Assembly (NCBI RefSeq): GCF_015709525.1
Contig: NZ_JADNRA010000020.1
Coordinates: forward strand, 42,344-106,343
Reading direction: 5' to 3'
Source of the DNA: Methylocystis sp. L43
GTDB taxonomy: Bacteria; Pseudomonadota; Alphaproteobacteria; Rhizobiales; Beijerinckiaceae
DNA length: 64,000 bases
Shown: one piece after another, positions 9,084 to 16,913 of the stretch
Numbering within the stretch: the first letter of the stretch is position 1
How the letters are laid out: every line of letters starts with the position of its first letter
Program-made: the position numbers and the translations under genes
The notes under the pieces: model-generated
Seen by the model: the letters and a program-made list of their open reading frames with translations, nothing else
Told to the model about the DNA's origin: nothing
Database searches by the model: none

Positions 9084-9745
9084 TGGAGCTTTTGACAATC
9101 GACATCGCCCATGTGCTCGCGGGCGCGCTCCTCCTGACGAGCTTCATGCTGCTGTATCAGGACCGACTGTCGGGGCTCATCAATATCTACACGCTTCACG
9201 CCGTCATTCTGTCGCTGTCGGTCGCCTGGCAGGCCTATTACCAGGATGCGCCGCACCTCTATCTCACGGCCGCCATCGCAGCGATCTTCAAGGCGCTGAT
9301 CATTCCCTTCAGCCTTCGCCACATCATCAAGCGCTTGCGCATCCACCGCACCGTGGAGGTCGTTGGCGGCGTCGGCATAACCATGCTCATCGGCATATTT
9401 CTCGTGGCGCTGTCGCTCGTCGTCATGCTGCCGGCGACCGCCTCCGCCGATCCGCTGTCGCGCGAAGACATTGCATTCGCCTTGGCGATCGTGCTGCTGG
9501 GGCTGTTGATGATGGTGACCCGACGCAACGCCGTGAGCCAGATTATCGGTTTCATGTCGCTGGAAAATGGTCTGGTTCTGGCGGCGGCAGGGGCGAACGG
9601 CATGCCGCTCGTCGTCGAGATCAGCGTCGCCTTTTCCATTCTCATCGCCTTCATCGTGATCGGCATCTTCCTGTTTCGCATTCGCGAGCGATTCGACAAC
9701 GTCGACCTTTCTGAACTCGATCGCGTGCGCGGAGGACGTTCATGA
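9083..9745 (+). CDS. hyfE: HyfE-like (NuoK-related) membrane subunit
   Basis: A 220-aa polytopic protein. Its C-terminal half resembles NuoK/MrpC (RNAVSQIIGFMSLENGLVL at about residues 149-167), and the N-terminal half adds further helices, matching HyfE, the hydrogenase-4 component E, in size and order. In complex I the NuoK position carries glutamates in TM helices that take part in ion translocation; the conserved Glu in SLENG is retained here. The gene overlaps hyfC and hyfF by 1 and 4 nt. Confidence 0.86.
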   Translation: MELLTIDIAHVLAGALLLTSFMLLYQDRLSGLINIYTLHAVILSLSVAWQAYYQDAPHLYLTAAIAAIFKALIIPFSLRHIIKRLRIHRTVEVVGGVGITMLIGIFLVALSLVVMLPATASADPLSREDIAFALAIVLLGLLMMVTRRNAVSQIIGFMSLENGLVLAAAGANGMPLVVEISVAFSILIAFIVIGIFLFRIRERFDNVDLSELDRVRGGRS

Positions 9746-11190
9746 GTTCCGATCTTTTCATGGTCTCGAACGCGCTTGTCGGCATTCCCGCCGTCGCGGC
9801 CATCGCCGTTGCGCTTGAACCGGCCTACCGACGCTCGGCGATCATCAATCTCTGCGCCTCCGGCGCGACGTTTCTCTTCGCGCTTGTGCTTTTCGTCGTC
9901 GAACCCGAACGCGGCGGCTATCTCTTCGTCGACGACCTCAACATCGTCTTTATTGTGCTCTCGACCTTCATCGGCTTCACCACGAGCGTCTACAGCGCGA
10001 GCTATATCGACCATGAGATCGAAACTGGCCGGTTGACCACGAGAAACGTCCGCTTCTATCACGCGATGTATCAGTCGCTGATGTGCGCGATGAATCTGGC
10101 GCTGCTCGCCAGCAACATCGGCCTCATGTGGGTCGCGGTCGAAGTCGCGACGCTGACAACCGTGTTGATGGTCGGCATGTACCGCACGCCGCACGCTCTC
10201 GAGGCGGCTTGGAAATATTTCATCCTCGGCAGCGTCGGGATCGCGCTGGCGCTCTTTGGCACGATCCTCATTTACATGGCGGCCGAGCCAGTGCTGGGAC
10301 AGGGCTATGACGCCATGGTCTGGACGACGCTGATGTCGCAAGCGCCGCAGTTCAATCCGCGGATGCTCAACGTCGCCTTCGTGTTTCTGATGCTCGGCTA
10401 CGGCACCAAGGTTGGGTTGGCGCCGATGCACGCCTGGCTTCCGGATGCGCATGCGGAAGGCCCGACGCCGATCTCGGCGGTCTTGTCCGGCCTCCTTCTG
10501 AATGTCGCGCTTTATGCGGTGCTACGGTTCAAGATGCTGCTGACGGCCAATGCGGCGGCGATTACGCCAGGCCCGCTGATGATCACCCTCGGCCTCGCAT
10601 CTCTCATCATGGCGGCTTTCATGCTTTACCGCCGCGGCGACATCAAGCGGCTGTTCGCCTACTCCTCCATCGAGCACATGGGCATTATCGCCTTCGCGTT
10701 TGGCATGGGCGGACCGCTCGCCAACTTCGCCGGTCTGCTGCACATGACGATGCACAGCCTGACGAAGTCCGCGATCTTCTTCTCGGTCGGCCACATCGCG
10801 CAGGTCAAGGGCACGCAGAGAATCGCCGACATCCGAGGTCTGACGCAGAGCCAACCGGCGCTCGGCTGGTCCCTCGTCGCTGGCGTCGTCGCGATCATCG
10901 GTCTGCCGCCGCTGGGCATCTTCATGAGCGAATTTCTCGTCGTGAGTTCGACCTTCGCGCGCCAGCCGCTCCTCGCTATTCCGCTGGTTTTCGGCCTCCT
11001 GCTGGCTTTTGGCGCCTTGCTGTTGCGGCTCACCGGGATGGCGTTCGGCGAGCCAAGCCGTGACCAAGGCGAGGTGAAGGCTTCCATGTGGCCTGTCTAC
11101 GCGCATCTCTCGCTTGTGCTGCTGGCGGGAATCTACCTTCCCTCTCACGTCGTGACCTGGTTCCAGAACGTCGCGCGGCTCTTGGGTTGA
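9742..11190 (+). CDS. hyfF: HyfF-like (NuoM/N-type) antiporter subunit
   Basis: A 482-aa membrane protein of the same antiporter superfamily as HyfB. Conserved signatures include KVGLAPMHAWLPDAHAEGPT at about residues 222-241 and RRGDIKRLFAYSSIEHMGI at about 297-315. With HyfB it provides two antiporter-like channels; no HyfD-like third antiporter gene is present. The gene overlaps hyfE by 4 nt and ends 17 nt before the large-subunit gene. The size is slightly below that of E. coli HyfF but normal for Ehr-type clusters. Confidence 0.88.
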   Translation: MSSDLFMVSNALVGIPAVAAIAVALEPAYRRSAIINLCASGATFLFALVLFVVEPERGGYLFVDDLNIVFIVLSTFIGFTTSVYSASYIDHEIETGRLTTRNVRFYHAMYQSLMCAMNLALLASNIGLMWVAVEVATLTTVLMVGMYRTPHALEAAWKYFILGSVGIALALFGTILIYMAAEPVLGQGYDAMVWTTLMSQAPQFNPRMLNVAFVFLMLGYGTKVGLAPMHAWLPDAHAEGPTPISAVLSGLLLNVALYAVLRFKMLLTANAAAITPGPLMITLGLASLIMAAFMLYRRGDIKRLFAYSSIEHMGIIAFAFGMGGPLANFAGLLHMTMHSLTKSAIFFSVGHIAQVKGTQRIADIRGLTQSQPALGWSLVAGVVAIIGLPPLGIFMSEFLVVSSTFARQPLLAIPLVFGLLLAFGALLLRLTGMAFGEPSRDQGEVKASMWPVYAHLSLVLLAGIYLPSHVVTWFQNVARLLG

Positions 11191-11207
11191 GTTCAAAGGA
11201 TGAAAAG

Positions 11208-12725
11208 ATGAACTTCGCCAGCAAACAGATGCCGGCCCCGCCATCGCCGCCGACGTGTCTGCCCTGGCCGCGTGAGATCGTCGACAGAGCTGGTTGGCTC
11301 GCTTTCGCCGAAAGTCTTTCGAAGGGCGAGCGCGAACTCCTCAGCCTGTGGGGCGAACCTTCGAGCGTTCACATGGCGGTGCTCGAAGAGCGGGAGCCGC
11401 GCCTACGCATCATCACATTGGAGTGTCTTGAAGGCTGCTTTCCATCCGTCGGGCGATTGCATCCGCCGGCGTTGAGGCTCGAGCGCGCGATCCGCGATAT
11501 TTATGGGCTGAGGGCCGAAAACGCGCCCGACGCGCGGCCCTGGCTCGATCATGGCCGTTGGGGCGTGCGTCATCCTTGCAACGACCCCGAAAAGATCGAC
11601 TCCACCAAAGACAGCTACGAATTCCTTCCCGCGGAAGGCGAACCGCTCCATCAGATACCCGTCGGACCCGTGCATGCCGGCATTATCGAGCCGGGCCATT
11701 TCCGCTTCTCAGCCAATGGCGAAACCGTCGTGCGGCTTGAGGAGCGGCTCGGCTTCGTTCACAAGGGCGTCGATCACCTGATGACCGGCGCCTCGATCGA
11801 GCGCGCCGCGCGTCTCGCGGCGCGCGTGTCGGGCGACAGCACGGTCGCCTACAGCCTCGCCTTTTCGCAGGCGGTTGAGGCGGCGTTCGACGTCAATGTT
11901 CCGCCGCGCGCGACATATCTGCGCGCGCTGATGGCCGAACTGGAACGCCTCGCCAATCATTTCGGCGATATCGGCGCCATCTGCAACGACGCGGCCTTCG
12001 CATTGATGCATGCGCAATGCGGCATCGTCCGCGAACGCATTTTGAGAGAAGCGGCAAATTGCTTCGGACACCGCCTGATGATGGATCGCATCGCGCCGGG
12101 AGGCGTCCTCGTCGATCTGGCGCGAGAGAAAGTCGCGGCGCTCTTCACGCTGATCGAGTGGATGGAGCTGATGACTCCCCGGTTCATCGCGCTCTTTGGC
12201 GACACGACGTCGCTGCAGGATCGGACCGTCGGAACCGGCGTCGTCAGCGAGGCGCTCGCAAAGCAATATGCGAGCGGGGGCTATGTTGGACGCGCCTCGG
12301 GCCGGACGTTCGACGCGCGCAAGGCGATCGGTTACGCCCCCTATCCGCAGCTGAAGTTCGAGATCGGCGCCTCGAAGGAAGGCGACGTCGATGCGCGCGT
12401 CTGGGTCCGCTTCGACGAAATCAAAGCCTCGCTGCGAATCCTCAGACAGATTCTCGACGAGGCGCCGGAGGGGCCGATCATCGCCGCCTGGGCGCTGCCG
12501 GAAGACTGGACGCGCGAAGGCGCCGCGCTCGTTGAAGGATTCCGCGGCGACATCTTCGTTTGGCTGCGCATGCGCGCGGACGGCGTGGTGCAGCGCTGTC
12601 ATTTGCGCGATCCGTCCTGGTTCCAATGGCCGCTGCTCGAAGCGGCGATCAAGGACAACATCGTCGCCGACTTCCCCCTCTGCAACAAATCCTTCAACTG
12701 TTCCTACTCGGGGCACGATCTCTAG
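11208..12725 (+). CDS. hyfG: HyfG-like (NuoCD) large subunit lacking NiFe ligands
   Basis: A roughly 505-aa fusion of a NuoC-like N-terminal domain (to about residue 150) and a NuoD/NiFe-hydrogenase-large-subunit domain (HQIPVGPVHAGIIEPGHF at about 148-165). In true hydrogenases the L1 motif RxCGxCxxxH binds the metal centre. The equivalent segment here is RVSGDSTVAY (206-215), with Ser208, Ser211 and Tyr215 in place of the two Cys and the His. At the C-terminus the DPCxxC motif is absent: two Cys (about 492 and 498) lie five residues apart and there is no recognisable maturation cleavage site. The protein is therefore unlikely to bind NiFe and belongs with complex-I-related or Ehr proteins. 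ATG 11208 is preceded by AAAGGA; the longer reading frame upstream overlaps hyfF. Confidence 0.85.
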   Translation: MNFASKQMPAPPSPPTCLPWPREIVDRAGWLAFAESLSKGERELLSLWGEPSSVHMAVLEEREPRLRIITLECLEGCFPSVGRLHPPALRLERAIRDIYGLRAENAPDARPWLDHGRWGVRHPCNDPEKIDSTKDSYEFLPAEGEPLHQIPVGPVHAGIIEPGHFRFSANGETVVRLEERLGFVHKGVDHLMTGASIERAARLAARVSGDSTVAYSLAFSQAVEAAFDVNVPPRATYLRALMAELERLANHFGDIGAICNDAAFALMHAQCGIVRERILREAANCFGHRLMMDRIAPGGVLVDLAREKVAALFTLIEWMELMTPRFIALFGDTTSLQDRTVGTGVVSEALAKQYASGGYVGRASGRTFDARKAIGYAPYPQLKFEIGASKEGDVDARVWVRFDEIKASLRILRQILDEAPEGPIIAAWALPEDWTREGAALVEGFRGDIFVWLRMRADGVVQRCHLRDPSWFQWPLLEAAIKDNIVADFPLCNKSFNCSYSGHDL

Positions 12726-12737
12726 GACACGCGCGCG

Positions 12738-13253
12738 ATGCAGAAATTCTTGCTTCAGGGCCTGCTCCGCCGCGCTCTGACCGAACCGGCGCCCATTCCC
12801 AATGCGACGTCGATCGCTGAACTCGGCTACACGCTCGGCCGAACGGCGCGCCAGAAACTGGGACGCAGCCTGTCGATCCGCGAAGTCGACGCGGGGTCCT
12901 GCAACGGCTGCGAACTGGAAATTCACGCGCTCAACAACGCCTACTACGATCTCGAAAGATTCGGCCTGCGTTTTGTGGCGTCGCCGCGCCACGCCGACGT
13001 CTTGCTCGTCACGGGTCCAGTGACGAAAAACATGCGCGAAGCGCTTGAACGAACCTATGCGGCGACGCCCGATCCAAAATGGGTGATCGCTGTCGGCGAC
13101 TGCGCATTCGATGGGGGAATTTATTGCGAGAGCTACGCATGTGTTGGCGGCGTCGCGAAGGTCGTCCCCGTCGATCTTCATATTCGCGGCTGTCCGCCTG
13201 ATCCGACGACGCTGCTCAAAGGGCTGATCGCCTTCGTTGAAACGATGAGCTGA
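12738..13253 (+). CDS. hyfI: HyfI-like (NuoB) iron-sulfur subunit
   Basis: A 171-aa member of the NuoB/small hydrogenase subunit family that carries the [4Fe-4S] cluster closest to the quinone or active site. The four usual cysteines are present: Cys55 and Cys58 (AGSCNGCELE), Cys122 (VGDCAFDGG) and Cys152 (RGCPPDP). So the proximal cluster appears intact even though the neighbouring large subunit has lost its NiFe ligands. It is the last gene of the operon. No HyfA- or HyfH/NuoI-like ferredoxin gene is found beside it, so the electron donor or acceptor is unknown. Confidence 0.9.
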   Translation: MQKFLLQGLLRRALTEPAPIPNATSIAELGYTLGRTARQKLGRSLSIREVDAGSCNGCELEIHALNNAYYDLERFGLRFVASPRHADVLLVTGPVTKNMREALERTYAATPDPKWVIAVGDCAFDGGIYCESYACVGGVAKVVPVDLHIRGCPPDPTTLLKGLIAFVETMS

Positions 13254-13291
13254 ACGACGCCAGCGAGCGTATTGAACATGGCCGCCGCCAG

Positions 13292-13313
13292 AAAAATGGT
13301 GACGGCCATTTTT
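13292..13313 (+). terminator. Hairpin after hyfI
   Basis: AAAAATGG (13292-13299) pairs with CCATTTTT (13306-13313) around a 6-nt loop, 39 nt after the hyfI stop. The stem is AT-rich but ends in a U tract, so it could stop the SulP-Ehr transcript. It is a modest candidate. Confidence 0.45.
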
Positions 13314-13419
13314 GCGAAATGCGCGAGCAATATTTGAGGGCACAGAGATAAACTCGGGAAAAACCTGCGCATAAAAACTTGGCTAGAACGCAAGCGTGCG
13401 AAATGTAGAGGACGCACCA

Positions 13420-15168
13420 ATGCAGACGCGCCAGAATGCCAAGATTTTTCGAGCTGAGCCTCTCTGGAGCGGCGCAAAGGCGAAGATCCATTTACTTAAA
13501 GACGTCAAGCGTTCGGCAATTGCGCTTACGGCTGCTGGCGTCGTGGCTCTATTGCCGCCACATCGCGCGATGGCCATGACGGACAAGGAGCAGCTGCAAA
13601 TGCTCCTTGGTCAGGTGATGCAACTTAAAGCCCGCATGGATAAAAAGGACCGAGATGAGCAGGAGCGTCGCCGGGCCGAAACAGTAAATGCTCGCAGCGC
13701 GAACGTCAGGGAAACGGCGCTGACGCCGGTCGCCGCCGTCGCCATGCCAAGGATCCCAGATAGGTTCGTCTACAAGGGTCTGGAGATTATTCCCGGCGGC
13801 TTTCTGGCGCTTGAGTCGGTCTGGCGCAACCACTGGGTCGGCGCCGACGTCGCCACGCCCTTCAACGCCATTCCCTATGGCTTCGCGACGGCCGGACATA
13901 CGGACGAGTTTCACTTCAGCGCCCGCGCGACGCGCCCCGCGCTCCTCGTGCGCGGCGATCTCAGTCCCACGACGCATATCCAGGGCTATTTCGAAACGGA
14001 CTTTCTCGGCGCGGCCCAGACGGCGAACGCGAACCAGAGCAATTCGTACAATCTCCGCGTTCGACAGGCCTATACGAATATCGACAATGACGATTATGGG
14101 CTTCATTTCACGGCAGGTCAGACCTGGTCGCTCATAACTATGAATTCAGCTGGCACCCGGCCCGACACGTCGTTGCAGCCGCCGACGATCGATCACAATT
14201 ATATGCCGGGCTATGTCTGGGACCGAAATCCTGGCGTCCGCATTTACAAGGATTTCGGAAAGCAATTCTGGTTGGCTTTGGCCGCGGAAGGTTCAGCGAA
14301 CACGTTCGCAGCGCCCGGCCCAGCGTTCGGCCCTGTCTCCACTCTCCTTCCCAACAATCTCGGGATCCCCGCGCCCGCTCTACTCGCCTTGGCGACGAAC
14401 GGCGGCTCGCTCAACACTTTGGATACTTATTCCTTTAATCGACTTCCCGATCTTGTCGGCAAGGTCGCATGGGATGCGCCACTCGGCGACCGGACGGTGC
14501 ATCTGGAAGCGTTCGGGGTGGCGCGTGAGATGACCGAGCGCCTCTATTTCGGCAATCATCGTATTTGGTCTGGCGCCGTTGGCGCCGGCGCAATTATCCC
14601 GATCATTCCCAAGCTCCTGGAATTCCAAGCGTCGGGCATGATCGGGCGTGGCGTCGGCCGCCTTGCATCGAGTCAGCTTCCCGATGCGACCTATTCAGTT
14701 TTCGGCGCGCTCCAGCCGCTCCATCAGCGAAGCCTCCTCGTCGGCGCAACGCTGCATCCGACGCCGCAAACCGATGTTTTCGCTTTCGCGGGCGGCGACA
14801 TCGCCGGTAAGAACTCGCAAGTCGCAGCCATCAATGGCACGATCTACGCGGGCGGATATGGCAATCCGCTTTATAACAATATCGGCTGCGGCCTGGAAAA
14901 TCCGATATCGCAGATTACGCCGGGGGTCTCCGCCGCCGTTCCGCTCGCCGCGCTCGGCAATCCCCTTTTCGGTTGTTCCGGACAGACCCACGCGCTACGC
15001 GAAATCACCACTGGAGCCTGGCACACCTTCTACGAGGGACCGGCCGGCAAAATCAGAGTCGGCGTGCAGTTCGCCCATATCATTCGTAACGGCTTCACCG
15101 GGGTCGGCGGCGCGCCGCACGGCTCGGAAAACACCATCTTGACGAGCTTCCGCTACTTTCCCTTCTAG
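13420..15168 (+). CDS. DcaP-like outer-membrane porin
   Basis: A roughly 582-aa predicted outer-membrane protein. It has a basic N-terminus, a hydrophobic signal segment (SAIALTAAGVVALLP, about residues 36-50), then a short charged coiled-coil-like region (LGQVMQLKARMDKKDRDEQE) and a long stretch of alternating beta-strand type sequence ending in FRYFPF with a terminal aromatic residue, as usual for BAM-inserted barrels. This layout (N-terminal coil plus barrel) resembles DcaP-family porins, which take up dicarboxylates and similar small anions. ATG 13420 is preferred over GTG 13396 because AGAGGA precedes it. The signal sequence is unusually far from the start, so a later start cannot be excluded. 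The substrate is unknown. Confidence 0.6.
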   Translation: MQTRQNAKIFRAEPLWSGAKAKIHLLKDVKRSAIALTAAGVVALLPPHRAMAMTDKEQLQMLLGQVMQLKARMDKKDRDEQERRRAETVNARSANVRETALTPVAAVAMPRIPDRFVYKGLEIIPGGFLALESVWRNHWVGADVATPFNAIPYGFATAGHTDEFHFSARATRPALLVRGDLSPTTHIQGYFETDFLGAAQTANANQSNSYNLRVRQAYTNIDNDDYGLHFTAGQTWSLITMNSAGTRPDTSLQPPTIDHNYMPGYVWDRNPGVRIYKDFGKQFWLALAAEGSANTFAAPGPAFGPVSTLLPNNLGIPAPALLALATNGGSLNTLDTYSFNRLPDLVGKVAWDAPLGDRTVHLEAFGVAREMTERLYFGNHRIWSGAVGAGAIIPIIPKLLEFQASGMIGRGVGRLASSQLPDATYSVFGALQPLHQRSLLVGATLHPTPQTDVFAFAGGDIAGKNSQVAAINGTIYAGGYGNPLYNNIGCGLENPISQITPGVSAAVPLAALGNPLFGCSGQTHALREITTGAWHTFYEGPAGKIRVGVQFAHIIRNGFTGVGGAPHGSENTILTSFRYFPF

Positions 15169-15207
15169 GTCGGTCCTACGGCTTTAAGGGCGCTTCTCCC
15201 ATGCGCT

Positions 15208-16235
15208 TCATTGTTCGAAAGCCCATATCCGGTTCCAGTCGCTCTTCATGCTGACGACGAACCAACCCTGCCGCTGCGCCTCGTCATACAAAGACTGCGG
15301 AAAAGTCCCGATTCTGGTGTCGGGCAATCCGAGCGCCGGGCCATAGGCGTATTCGCGCTGGACGTCGTCGTGCAAAACCAACATGCCAAACCGCGCGCCG
15401 TCCCCGGACGTCGTGTATTCGAGCATCTGCCGGTCGCCCGTTGAGTTGCCGAATGCGGCGCGCGGCCGACGACCGATCATCAAATGGATGGCCTCGGGCT
15501 TGCCGGAACCAACGTCGCTGAGCAGCGTTTCGGGGCCCTCGATCAGAACGGGACGCCGGAGCTTGTCGTAACGATAACTTACGCTCTCCAGAGTCCGACA
15601 ACCTGCTCGGGCGGAACGCCATAGGTCTTCTCTGCGTAGACCCGCACGAAATCTTGCCCGCCTCCGGTGACGATATACGTCTTGTAGCCGTTGGCGCGCA
15701 GATGCTTCATCAGCTCGAGCATCGGCAGATACGTCAGCTCGGTGTAGCGGCGGCCCCAGCGCGGGTGTCTTGCTGTCTCAAGCCATTTCTCCGCATCGGC
15801 TCTAAACCGCTCTACGCTCATGCCGCTCAGCGGCGCGGCCATGATCTTGATGAGGTCCCTCGTGGAAAGCTTCGATATCGCCGCCATGTTGCGAGAGAGC
15901 GCTGTCTTGAAGGGCTCGATCTTCGCAAGCGCCGGTCTTGCCTTTACGACGGCAGGCAGGCGATCCAGACAATACATCAACTGCGGGTATATCGGATGGG
16001 ACGCCCAGAGCGTGCCATCCTGATCGAAGACCGCGATGCGCTCCTCGGGCGGCACGAATGTCATACTTGATGGATCGGTCGTCGCTCGAATCAATTCGAC
16101 GATGGCATGTTTCGCCGGACCTTCGTTCCATGACGGAAGCGGATCGCTTCCCGCCCTCACAGATGATCCCGCCAACAGGAATGTTGTGGCCATCACGGCG
16201 AGAAGGAATCCCAATCGAACCAGCGCTTTCATCAT
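15208..16235 (-). pseudogene. Frameshifted periplasmic HAD-family phosphatase
   Basis: Two reading frames together make one haloacid-dehalogenase-type protein. The first frame (16235 to 15579) has a signal peptide, the nucleophile motif VFDQDGTLW, and YKTYIVTGGGQDF, and reads ...PPEQVVG before running into a stop at 15579. The continuation, in another frame from about 15590 down to 15208, reads SYRYDKLRRPVLIEG, then SGKPEAIHLMIGRRPRAAFGNSTGDRQMLEY and ends in WAFEQ, which is the normal C-terminal half of the family. A single-base indel near 15585-15600 explains the break. The catalytic C-terminal loop (GNSTGDRQML) is on the second half, so the split protein should be inactive unless ribosomes shift or the base is a sequencing error. 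GGGAGGA precedes the ATG pair at 16235/16232. Confidence 0.72.
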
Positions 16236-16576
16236 TCCTCCCGAGAGGCCGACAGGTCGTCCATAGAGCGCCTCCGACGAGGTCGGATGTCTGCACGACG
16301 AATGGTCGACGGCAGACGATGGGCGCGGCCATTTATAAGCGATTTGCGAGATCGGCTATGGGCGCTGTCGCCATCGGCGAACATGAGTTTCCGCTGAGGA
16401 GCTAATTCGCAGAAGATCAATTGAGAGACCGAAGCGCGCGACAAATTTGCAACGCTCGGCGCAATTCGATGGCGAAAGACGCCAGAAGATCGGAACAGAG
16501 ATTGATTTCAGTCGTTGTTAGGATGACGTTCTAGACAGGTTGTTCAGTGGTCCGTCTCTAAAGAAGGAGATTTCCG

Positions 16577-16756
16577 ATGACCACCAGAAAGCTTCAGCGA
16601 AGGCGAAACGCTATCCGATTGATTCTCCAGAACCTGGAGACTCGTCCGTTCTGCGAGGATCATCTGCCGCACTCTGGCGGATGGTTGAGCCAGCCTCGAC
16701 CCAGGCTGTCGCGCAACTCCTCGTCCAGCGGCGGCACTCAAGGCGATCGCCGCTAG
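16577..16756 (+). CDS. Small basic hypothetical protein
   Basis: A 59-codon frame preceded by AAGAAGGAGATTTCCG, a near-ideal Shine-Dalgarno sequence at good distance from ATG 16577. The product begins MTTRKLQRRRNAIRLILQN, is strongly basic, and ends in a Ser/Gly-rich tail. No family is recognised and there is no signal peptide or membrane helix. A strong hairpin follows about 70 nt downstream. The good ribosome binding site and hairpin are the only reasons to call it; it could be chance. Confidence 0.35.
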   Translation: MTTRKLQRRRNAIRLILQNLETRPFCEDHLPHSGGWLSQPRPRLSRNSSSSGGTQGDRR

Positions 16757-16828
16757 AAATTTGCGGCGGCGGCGCGTGAGCGCCTCTCCGCAGCGCCCGC
16801 AATGGGGACGCGTCAGCGTTCCGGCGAC

Positions 16829-16863
16829 GAACGCCCCGACCGTGGATGTAACGGCGGGGCGTT
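16829..16863. terminator. Perfect hairpin between small ORF and HWE kinase 3' end
   Basis: GAACGCCCCG (16829-16838) is the exact reverse complement of CGGGGCGTTC (16854-16863), with a 15-nt loop. It stands between the 3' end of the small plus-strand frame and the 3' end of the minus-strand kinase gene, a typical place for a bidirectional terminator. There is no clear T-run on either side. Confidence 0.4.
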
Positions 16864-16913
16864 CTGCGTTTAGCCTGGAGGCGGATTGGAGGGCAGCAGA
16901 TCTTGCCGCGGAA

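Larger units (their letters stand above)
16236..16913. other. Gene-poor interval between HAD pseudogene and HWE kinase
   Basis: This 678-bp interval holds one short reading frame with a good ribosome binding site (16577-16756) and a perfect 10-bp-stem hairpin (16829-16863), each listed separately. The other reading frames in it look like chance frames in GC-rich DNA. No RNA gene or repeat was recognised. Confidence 0.5.

Noticed and set aside
6136..13253. Annotation of the Hyf-like cluster as hydrogenase-4
   Set aside because: The large subunit lacks the NiFe-binding cysteines and the C-terminal processing motif, and there is no HyfA, HyfH or maturation gene nearby.
11709..13343. 544-aa open frame on the minus strand
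   Set aside because: Antisense to hyfG and hyfI, which have recognisable motifs; no coding features of its own.
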